Position numbers and translations under genes: made by a program. The notes beneath the pieces are model-generated. The model made no database searches. It had not been told where the DNA came from and saw nothing but the letters and a program-made list of their open reading frames with translations. From CAWJLE01 sp963843645 (GTDB taxonomy: Bacteria > Chloroflexota > Anaerolineae > DAOTYC01), in contig CAWJLE010000003.1 in the NCBI GenBank assembly GCA_963843645.1, forward strand, positions 806,001-870,000: a stretch of DNA of 64,000 bases, in the 5' to 3' direction. Below, piece after piece: positions 16,820-26,219 of this stretch. Every line of letters starts with the position of its first letter. Within the stretch, counting starts at the first letter, position 1.

Positions 16820-17962
16820 TTAGTAGGATTTGCCTTCACCCAACACGGCGTGCACTTCCGGCATCCACTTGCTGATGGGGATCTGCTGCGGACACTTGTC
16901 CTCGCATTCCTGGCACTGGATGCAGGCGCTCGCGCGCGTCTCGACGGCGAAGAACCGGGCGTATGCCGAGCGCGCCATACCGACGCTTTCGTAGATGAGA
17001 CCGTCATTGTAGAGCTCGAAATTGCCGGGGATGTTCACTCCGTTCGGGCAGGGCATGCAGTAGTTGCACTTCGTGCAAGGGACGGAGGTCCTGTCCTGGT
17101 ACGCGTTTCGAACGCGGTTGATCAGCTCCAATTCCTCGGAACTCAACGAGTGGACCGCGGATCGTTCAGCAGACGCCAGGTTCTCGTCGACCTGCTGCAT
17201 GTTGCTCATCCCGCTCAGGACCACGGACACTTCCGGCTGATTCCATACCCACTGCAGGGCCCACTCGGACGGCGTGCGTCTTGCCTTGGAGCTGTCCCAA
17301 ATGGTTTGAATGGACTGAGGCGCCTTCGCCAGGCGACCTCCCCGCACCGGCTCCATGACCACGGTGGCCAGCCCTTTGGCGGCGGCATACCTGAGTCCCT
17401 CGGTGCCGGCCTGATTCTTGGTATCCATGTAGTTGTACTGGATCTGGCAGAACGTCCACCGATCGTAACCATCGACGATGGTCTTGAAGGAGTCCAGTTG
17501 ATCGTGAAATGAGAAACCCAGGTGCCGGATGCGGCCATCACGGAGCGCAGCCTCCGCCTTTCCCAGCAAGTCGAGGTCGAGGACGGTCTTCCACCGGGCC
17601 TTGCCCAGGCCGTGCAGCAGATAGAAATCGACGTGGTCCGTCTGCAGCTTCGTCAGCTGCTCGGCCAAAAGGGTGTCGAAATCGTCTGCCTTCTTGATCT
17701 CCCAGATCGGCGACTTCGTTGCCAGCTTTACTCTGTCCCGGTATCCATCCTGCAGCGCCTTGCCCACCACGATCTCGCTCTTACCCTGGTGATACGGGTA
17801 AGCGGTGTCGACGTAGTTGACTCCGCGGTCGACCGCGTGACGGATCATAGCAATCGCTTCAGGTTCGTCGATCTCTCCGGCCTCCGTCGTGGGCAAGCGC
17901 ATGGCGCCAAAGCCAAGCACGGAAGCCTTCCAGTCCAGTTTCCCAAACAGTCGATATTGCAT
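16820..17962 (-). CDS. Aldo/keto reductase with C-terminal 4Fe-4S ferredoxin domain
   Basis: 380 residues; the ATG at 17962 (MQYRLFGK) is eight bases after GGAG and is preferred to an upstream start. The AKR barrel fills residues 1-280, with catalytic Asp-Tyr in YVDTAYPYHQG, Lys in ATKSP and His in YLLHGLG. The C-terminal part (about 285-380) has two cysteine groups, CTKCNYCMPCP and CIQCQECEDKCP, sufficient for 4Fe-4S clusters. This fused architecture is widespread in anaerobes and is thought to couple NAD(P)H-linked carbonyl reduction to ferredoxin-like electron flow. Cotranscription with the URO-D protein suggests a shared pathway; the substrate is unknown. Confidence 0.88.
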   Translation of the reverse strand: MQYRLFGKLDWKASVLGFGAMRLPTTEAGEIDEPEAIAMIRHAVDRGVNYVDTAYPYHQGKSEIVVGKALQDGYRDRVKLATKSPIWEIKKADDFDTLLAEQLTKLQTDHVDFYLLHGLGKARWKTVLDLDLLGKAEAALRDGRIRHLGFSFHDQLDSFKTIVDGYDRWTFCQIQYNYMDTKNQAGTEGLRYAAAKGLATVVMEPVRGGRLAKAPQSIQTIWDSSKARRTPSEWALQWVWNQPEVSVVLSGMSNMQQVDENLASAERSAVHSLSSEELELINRVRNAYQDRTSVPCTKCNYCMPCPNGVNIPGNFELYNDGLIYESVGMARSAYARFFAVETRASACIQCQECEDKCPQQIPISKWMPEVHAVLGEGKSY

Positions 17963-18059
17963 CACAGTTACTCCTTCGGACATCAGCTTGAATTCTCCCT
18001 CGCAGGGCCTCGATTATACTCCGCGAGAGACAGGTGGTCAAAGACAGAAACGGGTAGCC

Positions 18060-18143
18060 AAACCACGGAGACACTGAGAACACAGAGAAGAACAACAGAA
18101 TGCTCCCTGTCTTTCTTTGTGTTGTCAGTGTCTCCGTGGTTCG
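18060..18143. repeat. Dispersed-type inverted repeat (ACCACGGAGACACTGA family)
   Basis: The left arm starts at 18061 (AACCACGGAGACACTGAGAA) and the right arm is at about 18117-18142 (TTGTGTTGTCAGTGTCTCCG). The arms pair over about 25 bases with few mismatches and a central spacer of about 30. The ACCACGGAGACAC core resembles short repeats scattered through genomes of this and other phyla. It lies between the FAD oxidoreductase stop (18174) and the aldo/keto reductase start, and may end transcription. Confidence 0.65.
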
Positions 18144-18173
18144 TTCTGGCCCGGATGGTAGGGATGAGGGGTG

Positions 18174-19670
18174 TCACGAGTTCGGGGTCACGAATCGCAT
18201 TTCTTCTGCCCGGCAAATGGATTTCAGGACCGTTTTGCCGGAAAGCGCGTTGATGAAAAGCGCGCCACCGCCTGAAGTGGCCCACGCGCCGACCATGTGG
18301 AAATTGGTGAGGCCAGGCAGTGTGGTCAGCATTCCTCGGCCCAGCAACGTACCCATGATGTCTGGTTTCTTCGTCGGTCCGTTTACGAATCCGTGGGTGC
18401 CACCCATGTAACGCTCCCAAGTCATGAGCGTCGGGACGTCGACGGCCTCCACCTGGGCCCTCAAGCCGGGGAAATGACGTTCGAGCAGGGCGATGACAGT
18501 CTCGGCTGTCTTCTGCTTCTCCTCTTCGTAGCGGTTCCGGTCCGCGGACAATCCCTTCCAATACGAATAGGTCGACACCAACTCCACCTTGATGACGCCC
18601 TTGCCCGCCGGGGCCATCGTGGAATCGTGCCCGTAGAGCTGCATCTCCAGGTGATCGGTCACGTGGTTTGCAATCATTACCGGTTCATCGAACAGCATCA
18701 GCAGGGACGACGGCTCCGCAGACAGGTCGCGGTCGACGCCGAGAAAAACGTGCACGGCCCAGTTCGTCTCGTCTGGGGGCTCAGCGCAGTAGCTTCGGAT
18801 GCGCTCGTCGGCGTACCGGTTGTCGAGCATATTCGCGATCGTCTTGCGCCCATCGGCATTGGAAATGACCCGATCCGCCCGATACTCGCTGCCGTCAGCC
18901 AGCCTGACACCAACCGCGCGATCGCTATCTGTCAGGATCTTCTCTACCTTCTGTCGGTAATGCACGACGCCGCCGAGGTCCGTGTACCGTTGCGCGATGG
19001 ATCGGGCGAAACCGAGCGCCCCGCCGACGGGCCACGCGATATCATTCTGCCAGCCGTAGGCATGCTTCACCAGGTGCAGCATCCAGGGGGCGTCTGGGAG
19101 GGAGTATTCGAGCAGCGGGAACGCCCGCTTCAAGAACGGATCTGAGAACCGCTCGGCGTACTGCCGCATGGTCGGTTTAAACCACTTCATCATGAACGGC
19201 AGCGAAGGGAGAAGGCCGATCTTGTCGCCCAGTGTGCCGAGCATCAAGGCGCCCCACATGTCGTGTCGGGCGAACTGGCGAACCCCGGCCATATAGTCGT
19301 CGACGACTGCCGCATCGGCGGGCGATAGCTCCTTGAGGTGGGCCTCCAACCGCTCGAGGTCCCAGTAGTCCGTGAAGAGAGCGCCATCGGAGGAGACTAC
19401 GCTGACACAATCTCGAGTCGGAGCCAGATCGCGGGGCATCGCGCCCAACTCGGTCCAAAATTTGTTCAGCCGGGAACTCGAACCGCAGCCAAACAAGTGG
19501 TGGATGCAGCCGTCAAAAGTGTAGCCTTTTCGTTTCCAGGAGGCGCACTGCCCACCCGGCACAGTGTGCATCTCGAAGATCTGTGTCCCGAAGCCATTGG
19601 CCTGCGCGTAGATGCCCGCCGCCATCCCGCCCATGCCTGCACCGATTATGATGATGGACTTATCAGCCAC
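18174..19670 (-). CDS. CrtI/phytoene-desaturase-like FAD-dependent oxidoreductase
   Basis: 498 residues. I place the start at the GTG at 19670 (VADKSIIIIGAGMGG), seven bases after GAGGAG. The dinucleotide-binding motif SIIIIGAGMGGMAAGIYAQANG is at the N-terminus, followed by PGGQCASWKRKGYTFDGCIHHLFG, the substrate-side loop of the phytoene desaturase/NAD(P)-binding Rossmann group. The C-terminal FAD motif is TLPGLTNFHMVGAWATSGGGALFINALSGK. It overlaps the end of the TetR gene by eight bases, so it is the prime target of that regulator. No carotenoid genes are nearby, and the all-trans-retinol saturase-like branch is equally possible. Substrate unknown. Confidence 0.85.
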   Translation of the reverse strand: MADKSIIIIGAGMGGMAAGIYAQANGFGTQIFEMHTVPGGQCASWKRKGYTFDGCIHHLFGCGSSSRLNKFWTELGAMPRDLAPTRDCVSVVSSDGALFTDYWDLERLEAHLKELSPADAAVVDDYMAGVRQFARHDMWGALMLGTLGDKIGLLPSLPFMMKWFKPTMRQYAERFSDPFLKRAFPLLEYSLPDAPWMLHLVKHAYGWQNDIAWPVGGALGFARSIAQRYTDLGGVVHYRQKVEKILTDSDRAVGVRLADGSEYRADRVISNADGRKTIANMLDNRYADERIRSYCAEPPDETNWAVHVFLGVDRDLSAEPSSLLMLFDEPVMIANHVTDHLEMQLYGHDSTMAPAGKGVIKVELVSTYSYWKGLSADRNRYEEEKQKTAETVIALLERHFPGLRAQVEAVDVPTLMTWERYMGGTHGFVNGPTKKPDIMGTLLGRGMLTTLPGLTNFHMVGAWATSGGGALFINALSGKTVLKSICRAEEMRFVTPNS

Positions 19671-20285
19671 CGGCGTGCTCCTCGTTCTCGGTGGGCTCGC
19701 CCTGCCCCACATTTTCGCGGACGGTCTTGCCGGACCTGGTGAGGGTCAGCAGTGCATCTCTTACCTGCAAGCGCAGAGGGTCAGCAATCGTCGGGAAACC
19801 CAGCAATGTGCCGAAAGATATCCCGTCCACCGCCAGACGAATTGATTGCGGCCAACACCGGATCGATATGATCGTTCTGCAATCGCTGGCTCAACTCATG
19901 GAACCACTCCCGAGCCGGATTGAGGAGCTGTGGGTCCTCGGCGAGGACCGCGATCGCTCCGGAGTTGTAGCCAAAGGCCAGCATTTCCTCCATCAGAGAT
20001 GCAAAACCATGCCTGACCCAGGCTCGCGTCAGGCTTCCGGGCTGATCTGCGCCTTCCGCCTCGGTGGCTTCGCTCAGCTGGGTCGTCAGGCGCTCAAGCT
20101 CGTCGTCGACGAGGCCCCTGAGCAGAGCATGCTTGTTGGGAAAGTGATAGAGCGGTCCCCCCTTGCTGACGCTGGCGGCCTGCGCTACCGCGTCCAGCGT
20201 CAAGTGGCCCGCACCGTTTTCCCGGATGACCTGGTACGCCGCATCCAGAAAGCGCACGTCGGGTGTCGTCGGATGACCTTGCCAT
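19663..20285 (-). CDS. TetR/AcrR-family regulator (two frameshifts)
   Basis: Starts at the ATG at 20285 (MARSSDDTRRA) behind AAGGGGA. One extra base near 20251 moves the frame to FLDAAYQVIRENGAGHLTLDAVAQAASVSKGGPLYHFPNK, the classic TetR helix-turn-helix. A second extra base near 19831 hides the true C-terminus; corrected it reads VDGISFGTLLGFPTIADPLRLQVRD... and stops at 19663. That is a normal-length protein of about 206 residues. Read uncorrected it would look like a short 158-residue protein. The stop overlaps the GTG of the FAD oxidoreductase, so repressor and enzyme form one unit. The ligand is unknown. Confidence 0.82.
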
Positions 20286-20428
20286 GGGCGTATCCCCTTG
20301 TCGTGATTACGGTGTTACACGCGCCTGATGAGTGTCCTGGCCCGCCACTCCACACATTATAGCACGATATCACGAAACTGGACACGCGCCCATGACATGA
20401 TAACGTGGGGAGCTCACCTCCACGCGCT

Positions 20429-20930
20429 TCACCAACCAGGTTCGATTCGACCTGCTAAATCCGCTATCTCTGTTTTCCACATATCCTCAGTCTCCTCATC
20501 GCCGGCAGCGACGCGCTGCGAAATTCGGCTGAACAAGTCCGAGATATCGTCGTGCAGCAGCACCACGAACGGACCCGCGACGTACGACTGAGCCAGTGGA
20601 TCCCCAGGCCAGATGTCGACTGTGGCGCTGTCTTCGTTCAGTGGATACTTGAGCGCGGCGACCACAGCCTGCGGTTGATATGCGAACGCGCTCTGCAACC
20701 CGCCGCTGTACTGCCGCACCACGGCGTCGAGCACGACGACGTTGCCGTAGGCTAACCACTCCTCAGCCAGTCCATTTGGGCCGGCGGCGCGGCTGCTCAA
20801 GTGATACCTGAAGCCGTCGATGGGGACGCACTTGTCCGGCTGGCAGGCGCACGTCCAGGCATAGCTGTCGATCCGCGTGCTCGGTCGCACGTGTGAGACC
20901 AGATGGATGGCCCGGCAGCCGCGACCGGAC
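20429..20930 (-). pseudogene. C-terminal fragment of an unrecognised protein abutting the broken RND gene
   Basis: A coding-like frame runs from about 20930 to a stop at 20429 with balanced composition: HLVSHVRPSTRIDSYAWTC, FRYHLSSRAAGPNGLAEEW, YGNVVVLDAVVRQYSGGLQ and an acidic end DDISDLFSRI. I recognise no family. It has no start or ribosome site; its upstream side runs directly into the RND remnant at about 20940-20960, in a different frame. It is best read as the 3' part of another gene brought next to the RND fragment by deletion or rearrangement, or as an assembly join. Confidence 0.45.
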
Positions 20931-20939
20931 GCACCGGGC

Positions 20940-22086
20940 CCATCAGAGCCACGAGACCAATCCACATCATCAGGAACGTCGAGATCAGTGACGTTGGCAC
21001 CGCCAGCAGCACGATGATCGTGCTCCGTAAGAGATGCAAGAAGAACAGCAAAACCAGGCCGGTGATGAACACCGCCAACAACAGGTCCGTCTGGACAGAA
21101 TTGACCGATGCCCGCGTGAAGTCCGTATCGTCAGAAACGACGGTCAGCTTCATTCCGTCAGGCAGCGATGGCTGGATAGCGTCCAGGGCTCGCCGCACTT
21201 GGTCCGCGGTGGCGATGGCGTTGGCGTCAGATTGTTTGGTGATGGACAGACCTACCGTTTCCTGGCCGTTCAGGCGAAGGATCTCCTCGACGTCTTTGTG
21301 GGTTTCCACGACCGTCGCAACGTCTTTCACTTGCGTTTGCCGTCCGCCGGAGGAGACTACCAGATCCTGAATGTCCTCTAGGCTGGAGAACCGTCCGAGC
21401 GACCGAACCGCCAACCGGCTGGGTTCCGAAGTCATTGCGCCGATGGGCACACTGACGTTCTCGGCTATCAAAGCGTTGGCGAGGTCGGTGAACGACATCT
21501 GGTAAGCGGCCATCTTGATGGGGTCGACCTGGACCTGGATTTCATTCTGGCGTCCGCCGGAAATCTCCACGGCCGCCACACCCTCGACGGCGAGGAGTTG
21601 GGCCTTGATGTCGTCATCGGCCGTGCGATAAAGCTCATCGAGAGGCTGCGAGCCGCTCAGGGTCACGTTCATAATCGGCAAAGCCTGCAGGTCAGCCTTG
21701 ATGACAGTAGGCTCCTTCGCCCCGCTGGGCAATTCTCCTTTCACGCGGGACACAGCACGCTCGACGTCGATGGTGGCCTGGTCGGGGTCGACGTTCTCCA
21801 GGAACTGGATCTGAGTGGTGGCCACGCCTTCTTGGGCCGACGATATCATTTTGTCCACACCTGAGACGCCAGCCACCTCGTCCTCGATCTTCTTGACGAT
21901 CTGGTCTTCGATGTCCTTCGCCGCTGCGCCCGGATATGTAGTGACAACCGCCACGTAGGGGATGTTGACTTTTGGAAACCGGTCGACGTTCAGCATCGTA
22001 TATCCGCGCAACCCCATGATGACCAGGGCCAGGATGACCATGAGGACGGTCAGCGGGCGCTCGATAGAGAGTTTGGTAATTTGCAT
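20940..22086 (-). pseudogene. RND efflux pump, N-terminal fragment only
   Basis: Start at the ATG at 22086 (MQITKLSIERPLTVLM), nine bases after GGAG. For about 375 residues it follows the intact HAE1-type pump at 27815-31021 closely: first helix, porter subdomains (PKVNIPYVAVVTTYPGAA, QVQVDPIKMAAYQM), then helices through LLAVPTSLISTFLMMW. There homology ends abruptly; the frame continues as non-homologous sequence to a stop at 20797. The remaining two thirds of a normal pump (about 1,050 residues), including the proton-relay Asp residues in the fourth helix, are absent, so it cannot transport. It is the second gene after the ABC exporter, 60 bases downstream. Confidence 0.8.
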
Positions 22087-22146
22087 CGAATCGTGCTCCA
22101 TAAGGTGTCCACTGCGAACCGACGCAGCGGCAGTTCCTGTCTCCCA

Positions 22147-24147
22147 TCACTTACCGCCGCTACCGTAACTGCGGTGCGGCGCTGTTTCTGCAGGCCTCAA
22201 GATTGCATCCAGCAGATTGGTGAGGTTTTCGGGCGGTTGCTCCGGGATGTGGCTGCCAAACGGCGGTATTGCTTCGTGATGTGCTGCCAGATCTTCTTCA
22301 GGGTTGCGGAATTGCATAGCGTATAGGCGGGCGTATAGACCGTTATGCTCCATCAACTCCTCATGCGTGCCCAGCTCGATGATACGTCCACCGTCCAACA
22401 CGGCAATGCGGTGAGCGACGCGGATGGTGCTCAGTCGGTGCGCGATGATTACCGTGGTCCGGTTCTGCATTAGCCGGTTGAGGGCTTCTTGCACCAGCAC
22501 CTCCGATTCGCTGTCCAACGAGCTGGTCGCCTCGTCCAACAGCAAGATGCGGGGATCCTTTAGGAGCGCGCGGGCAATCGAGATTCGCTGGCGCTGGCCT
22601 CCGCTGAGCTTTGTGCCACGCTTACCCACTATGGTCTCGTACTGGTGGGGAAGCGTCGTGATGAAGTCGTGGGCGTTTGCGGCGCGGGCTGCAGCGATCA
22701 TCTCTTCCTCGGTTGCGCCCAACTGCCCATAAAGGATATTCTCACGGATCGTTCCCCCGAACAGTAGGGTTTCTTGGGGGACAATTGCCATTTGAGCGCG
22801 CAGGCTGTCCTGAGTGACGGACCGTAGATCGCGCCCATCGATCTGGACGCTGCCGGCGGTCGGATCGTAGAATCGTGGAATCAGGTTGAGAATGGTACTC
22901 TTGCCAGCTCCGCTCGGACCCACCAGGGCCAGAATTTCACCGGCCCGGATATCCAACGACACGTTCTGGAGCACCGGGTTGCCGTCTTCATAGTTGAAAG
23001 AAACGTCCTCAAATGTGATCCTTCCACGAGTGACCCCTGGAACGACGTCAGGCCAGGCCCCGGGAACAACATCGGGACAAGCCGGCAGGGCAACCGCGTC
23101 GGGCGCATCCTGCACCGACGGCTTCGTATCCAATATTTCGAACACACGCTGGACGCCGCCGATCGCGGCCCTGAGCTGGCCATATAGTGCGCCGAGCCCA
23201 CCCAGGCTGCCGGCAATGGACATCCCGTACATCAGGAACCCGGTAATCATCGCCAGGGTCAGCCGCCCGGCGATCACCTCGCGCCCACCGTACCACATGA
23301 CCGCAGCAATCGAACTGAAACCTAGAAACATCATGACCCCGGCGAATCCGGAGTTGTACAGCGCCATTCGAAGGGAGGCCTGGAGTGTCTTCTCCATTTC
23401 GGTGTTATAGCGCCCCACTTCGTACACTTCACGTCCGAAGCTCTTCACCACACGGATGCCCTGCAGCCCTTCTTCGGCAACGACGGTTGAAGCCGCTAAC
23501 TGATCCTGCACCCGCATGCTGCGACTCTGGAGTTGGCGGCCAAAGACCATGGCGATCAGGACAAGCGCCGGCACCAGCCCCAGGATGCACAGCGTCAGCC
23601 TGGAATTCAACGTCGTGACGATGATGATCGCCCCGACGAGTGTCACTGTCTGGCTGAGGAGTGAGGTGAGGTTGGTGGTCAACATCGTACGCATCTGGGT
23701 CACGTCGCTGGACAGTCGCGATACGATATCCCCGACCCGACGGACCGCGTAGAAATCCAGCGAGAGCTTCTGCAGATGATTGTACAGGGAAGTCCGTAGA
23801 TCGTAGACGATGTGCTCGCCGACGTAAGCCAGCAGATAGGACTGAACGAAAGAGAAAGCGGCCTGCAACAGAAAGACGCCGACCAGCAGGGCTGCCAGGT
23901 GGTTGAGCGGACCGAAGCTTTTCGTCTGGGTAACTGAATCGAGCAGTCGTACGATCAGCAGCGGGAAGGTCAGACCAAATCCGCTGGAAGCCAACAGCGC
24001 CAGGATCGCCAGCGCCATCCGGCCCCGATAGGGTCTTAAGTACCCGAACAGGCGCCCCCAATTCACCGCCTTGAACGACGGCGTGAGCTCATTTTCGTTG
24101 CGGGAGGCCGGCCATGATTGCCGGTGCTCGTGAGATTGACTTAGCAT
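22147..24147 (-). CDS. ABC exporter half-transporter (MsbA/LmrA type)
   Basis: 666 residues with fused membrane and ATPase domains. A cytoplasmic N-terminus of about 40 residues precedes six helices (45-330) with the exporter coupling segment LQKLSLDFYAVRRVGDIVSRLSSDV. The ATPase (about 385-620) shows Walker A GPSGAGKST, Q-loop PQETLLFGGTIRENI, signature LSGGQRQRISIARALL, Walker B ILLLDEATSSLD and H-loop IAHRLST, all intact. A Pro/Val-rich duplication (CPDVVPGAWPDVVPG) lies in the linker between the domains. The C-terminal extension of about 45 residues has no recognised motif. It probably works as a homodimer exporting lipid, drug or peptide; followed by the RND remnant. Confidence 0.9.
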   Translation of the reverse strand: MLSQSHEHRQSWPASRNENELTPSFKAVNWGRLFGYLRPYRGRMALAILALLASSGFGLTFPLLIVRLLDSVTQTKSFGPLNHLAALLVGVFLLQAAFSFVQSYLLAYVGEHIVYDLRTSLYNHLQKLSLDFYAVRRVGDIVSRLSSDVTQMRTMLTTNLTSLLSQTVTLVGAIIIVTTLNSRLTLCILGLVPALVLIAMVFGRQLQSRSMRVQDQLAASTVVAEEGLQGIRVVKSFGREVYEVGRYNTEMEKTLQASLRMALYNSGFAGVMMFLGFSSIAAVMWYGGREVIAGRLTLAMITGFLMYGMSIAGSLGGLGALYGQLRAAIGGVQRVFEILDTKPSVQDAPDAVALPACPDVVPGAWPDVVPGVTRGRITFEDVSFNYEDGNPVLQNVSLDIRAGEILALVGPSGAGKSTILNLIPRFYDPTAGSVQIDGRDLRSVTQDSLRAQMAIVPQETLLFGGTIRENILYGQLGATEEEMIAAARAANAHDFITTLPHQYETIVGKRGTKLSGGQRQRISIARALLKDPRILLLDEATSSLDSESEVLVQEALNRLMQNRTTVIIAHRLSTIRVAHRIAVLDGGRIIELGTHEELMEHNGLYARLYAMQFRNPEEDLAAHHEAIPPFGSHIPEQPPENLTNLLDAILRPAETAPHRSYGSGGK

Positions 24148-24295
24148 AATGTGAGTCTTTTCTCCTGTCTGAAATAATGAGGCTTTTCCCTCGAAGCCTA
24201 AACCTTCGAAATGCTTACTCCGACTCTCGAGGAGCCACCTGCAAGCATACTACGGTTGCGTAAACTGAATATAAACTGGCGAGCGCCACAGAAAA

Positions 24296-24331
24296 CACAG
24301 CCTCGCTACTCAAATCCGTAGCGAGGCTGTG
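24296..24331 (-). terminator. Terminator hairpin after the two-component operon
   Basis: Perfect 14-bp inverted repeat (24296-24309 with 24318-24331), eight-base loop; on the minus strand it is followed by TTTTCTG. It separates the histidine kinase stop (24443) from the ABC exporter start (24147). Confidence 0.8.
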
Positions 24332-24442
24332 TGGTTTGTTCTGATGAACCTTGCACGCCAACGCGGGGCCCTATTGGCAATGCCCACAATGTCGACTTCA
24401 ATCGCTCCTATTCGAAATCGACGACGCTAAACGACCAAATCG

Positions 24443-25549
24443 TCAGTCTGAACCGCGTTCTTCTACCGCCTCCCTTGTTCCTGTCAGCGGGAAGCCCGGC
24501 AAGGACACGGCAAAGGTGGCGCCTGCACCCAATTTACTTTCTACACCGATCGTGCCGTTGTGCAGGTCCACAATCTTCTTGGCTATGGAAAGTCCTAACC
24601 CACTGCCGCCGTTCGAGCACGTCCGCGATTTGTCGGCCTTGTAGAAACGCTCAAAAACGTGAGCCTGATCTTCCTCAGAGATGCCTATTCCCGTATCACT
24701 GATCTTGAATTCTATGTCTCCTCCCCGCCGGCGCAAATCGACACACACCCTACGACCCGGCGGAGTAAACTTGATACTGTTATGGATCAAATTGATCCAC
24801 ACCTGGCTCAACAGATCTTCGTCAGCGGTAATTTCGATCTCCTCGAGAGACACATCTATGTCGGTGCTTTTGCCCGCCCATTGAGGTTCGCAGGCCAGGA
24901 TCAGGTTTCGAATCTGTTTGTCCAGCCGATATGGCTTCGGCTCAAATCTCACGTTCCTGGATTCCAACGATGTCAACCTGAGCAGATTGTCCGTGATCCT
25001 GGCCAGCCGTGTGCTCTCGGTTTCGATGATATTCAAATAGTGGCTTCGGTCCTCGGGACTCAGCCGGCTATCCCGCAACGCCAGTGCAAACCCACGAATG
25101 GAAGTCAGCGGCGACTGAATCTCGTGTGACACGTTGGAGATGAACTCCTGTCTCATTTGCTCTATCTCGTTCAATTCGGAAGCCATATTGTTCACGCTGG
25201 TCACCAACTCACCCAAAGGCTCTCTGCCTCGAAATTCATTGTCCAGGCGAATATCGAAGTCTCCCTGTGCAATCCTCCCCATCGCTTCGATAACAGGCAC
25301 GAGAACATTCATTTGTCTCGCCCATTGCTTCGACCTGAACGCGTGGGACAGTCCTATCAGAATGAGGACGCCGACGAGCAAGCCCAGCGCTGAGTTTATG
25401 ACCTGAGACAGAACGTCCGAGGGAGCGTAGCCGAGCTGATGGTAAACAGCATGAGTCAGGAGAAACGTGCTGAGGAGAACGGCGGTGAAGAATACGAGGA
25501 CTGCGGCGACTCCACCGCCAACGCGAAGCATCAGCTCAGTCTTCTTCAT
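24443..25549 (-). CDS. Membrane sensor histidine kinase (HAMP-HisKA-HATPase)
   Basis: 368 residues. Two membrane helices (about 13-33 and 49-67) enclose a very short outer loop of about 15 residues, so ligand sensing may occur within the membrane or through a partner. A HAMP linker (about 70-125) leads to the HisKA domain with phospho-acceptor H142 in SNVSHEIQSPLTSIRGF. The ATPase domain has N-box WINLIHNSIKF, G1 DTGIGI, F-box FERFYK and G2 GSGLGLSIAKKIV. It overlaps the response regulator gene by 14 bases. The short sensor loop is like envelope-stress kinases that respond to antibiotics, and an ABC exporter lies just downstream. Confidence 0.9.
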   Translation of the reverse strand: MKKTELMLRVGGGVAAVLVFFTAVLLSTFLLTHAVYHQLGYAPSDVLSQVINSALGLLVGVLILIGLSHAFRSKQWARQMNVLVPVIEAMGRIAQGDFDIRLDNEFRGREPLGELVTSVNNMASELNEIEQMRQEFISNVSHEIQSPLTSIRGFALALRDSRLSPEDRSHYLNIIETESTRLARITDNLLRLTSLESRNVRFEPKPYRLDKQIRNLILACEPQWAGKSTDIDVSLEEIEITADEDLLSQVWINLIHNSIKFTPPGRRVCVDLRRRGGDIEFKISDTGIGISEEDQAHVFERFYKADKSRTCSNGGSGLGLSIAKKIVDLHNGTIGVESKLGAGATFAVSLPGFPLTGTREAVEERGSD

Positions 25550-26219
25550 AGCGCTCTTCCATGCGGTATCCCAGCCCGCGAATGGTGCGGATCTTGAAAG
25601 AATGCTGTGTTTCCGGGAAACGTTCGCGCAGCCGGTTGATGTGTACGTCCAGCGTCCGCTCGTTCCCTTCGAAATCGTAGCCCCAAATGTCCTCGATGAG
25701 CTGATCCCGTGAGAACGTTCTGCCCGGATAACTGGCCAGCTTAAACAAGAGCTCGAATTCTTTTAGAGGGAGGGTGAGGCTCTGTCCATCGACCGATACC
25801 TCGTAGGTTTTCCGATCCATGAGTAGTTCCCCAATTCGAACCGTCTGCGACGTGGCAATCCGGTATCGTTTCAACAGGGCTTTCACCCTGGCCACCAATT
25901 CGAGCGGTTCGAAGGGCTTGACGAGATAATCGTCCGCTCCCAACTGGAACCCCTTAATCTTCTGGTTCGTTTCTCCCTTCGCCGTGAGCATGAGCACGGG
26001 AAGATCGTAGCACTCTCTCAGCTCGCGGCAGAGCTCCCAGCCGTCCATTCGAGGCATCATTATGTCGAGAATCACCAAATCGACTTTGACAGACTCGAGT
26101 GTCGTGAGGGCTTCTATTCCGTCAGCAGCTTCATACGTATCGAGTCCTTCTTCGCGCAAGAACACCCTGGCCAGCTCGCGAATGTGTGGATCATCATCCA
26201 CGATGAGTATCTTACTCAC
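25536..26219 (-). CDS. OmpR/PhoB-family response regulator
   Basis: 227 residues from the GTG at 26219 (VSKILIVDDD), nine bases after AAGGGGAAG; an ATG at 26270 with GGAG is an alternative that would add 17 residues. The receiver domain has the acidic pair DDD, phospho-acceptor D52 in LVILDIMMPRMDGW, Thr in LMLTAKGE and Lys in YLVKPFEPLEL. The winged helix has LPLKEFELLFKLASYPGRTFSRDQLIEDIWGYD and RTLDVHINRLRERF. It is the first gene of the pair with the kinase. Targets are unknown; the ABC exporter downstream is a candidate. Confidence 0.92.
   Translation of the reverse strand: MSKILIVDDDPHIRELARVFLREEGLDTYEAADGIEALTTLESVKVDLVILDIMMPRMDGWELCRELRECYDLPVLMLTAKGETNQKIKGFQLGADDYLVKPFEPLELVARVKALLKRYRIATSQTVRIGELLMDRKTYEVSVDGQSLTLPLKEFELLFKLASYPGRTFSRDQLIEDIWGYDFEGNERTLDVHINRLRERFPETQHSFKIRTIRGLGYRMEERYEED

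Noticed and set aside
16712..18253. Plus-strand open frames opposite the aldo/keto reductase and URO-D genes
   Set aside because: Both minus-strand genes have full family motifs; the plus frames are compositional shadows.
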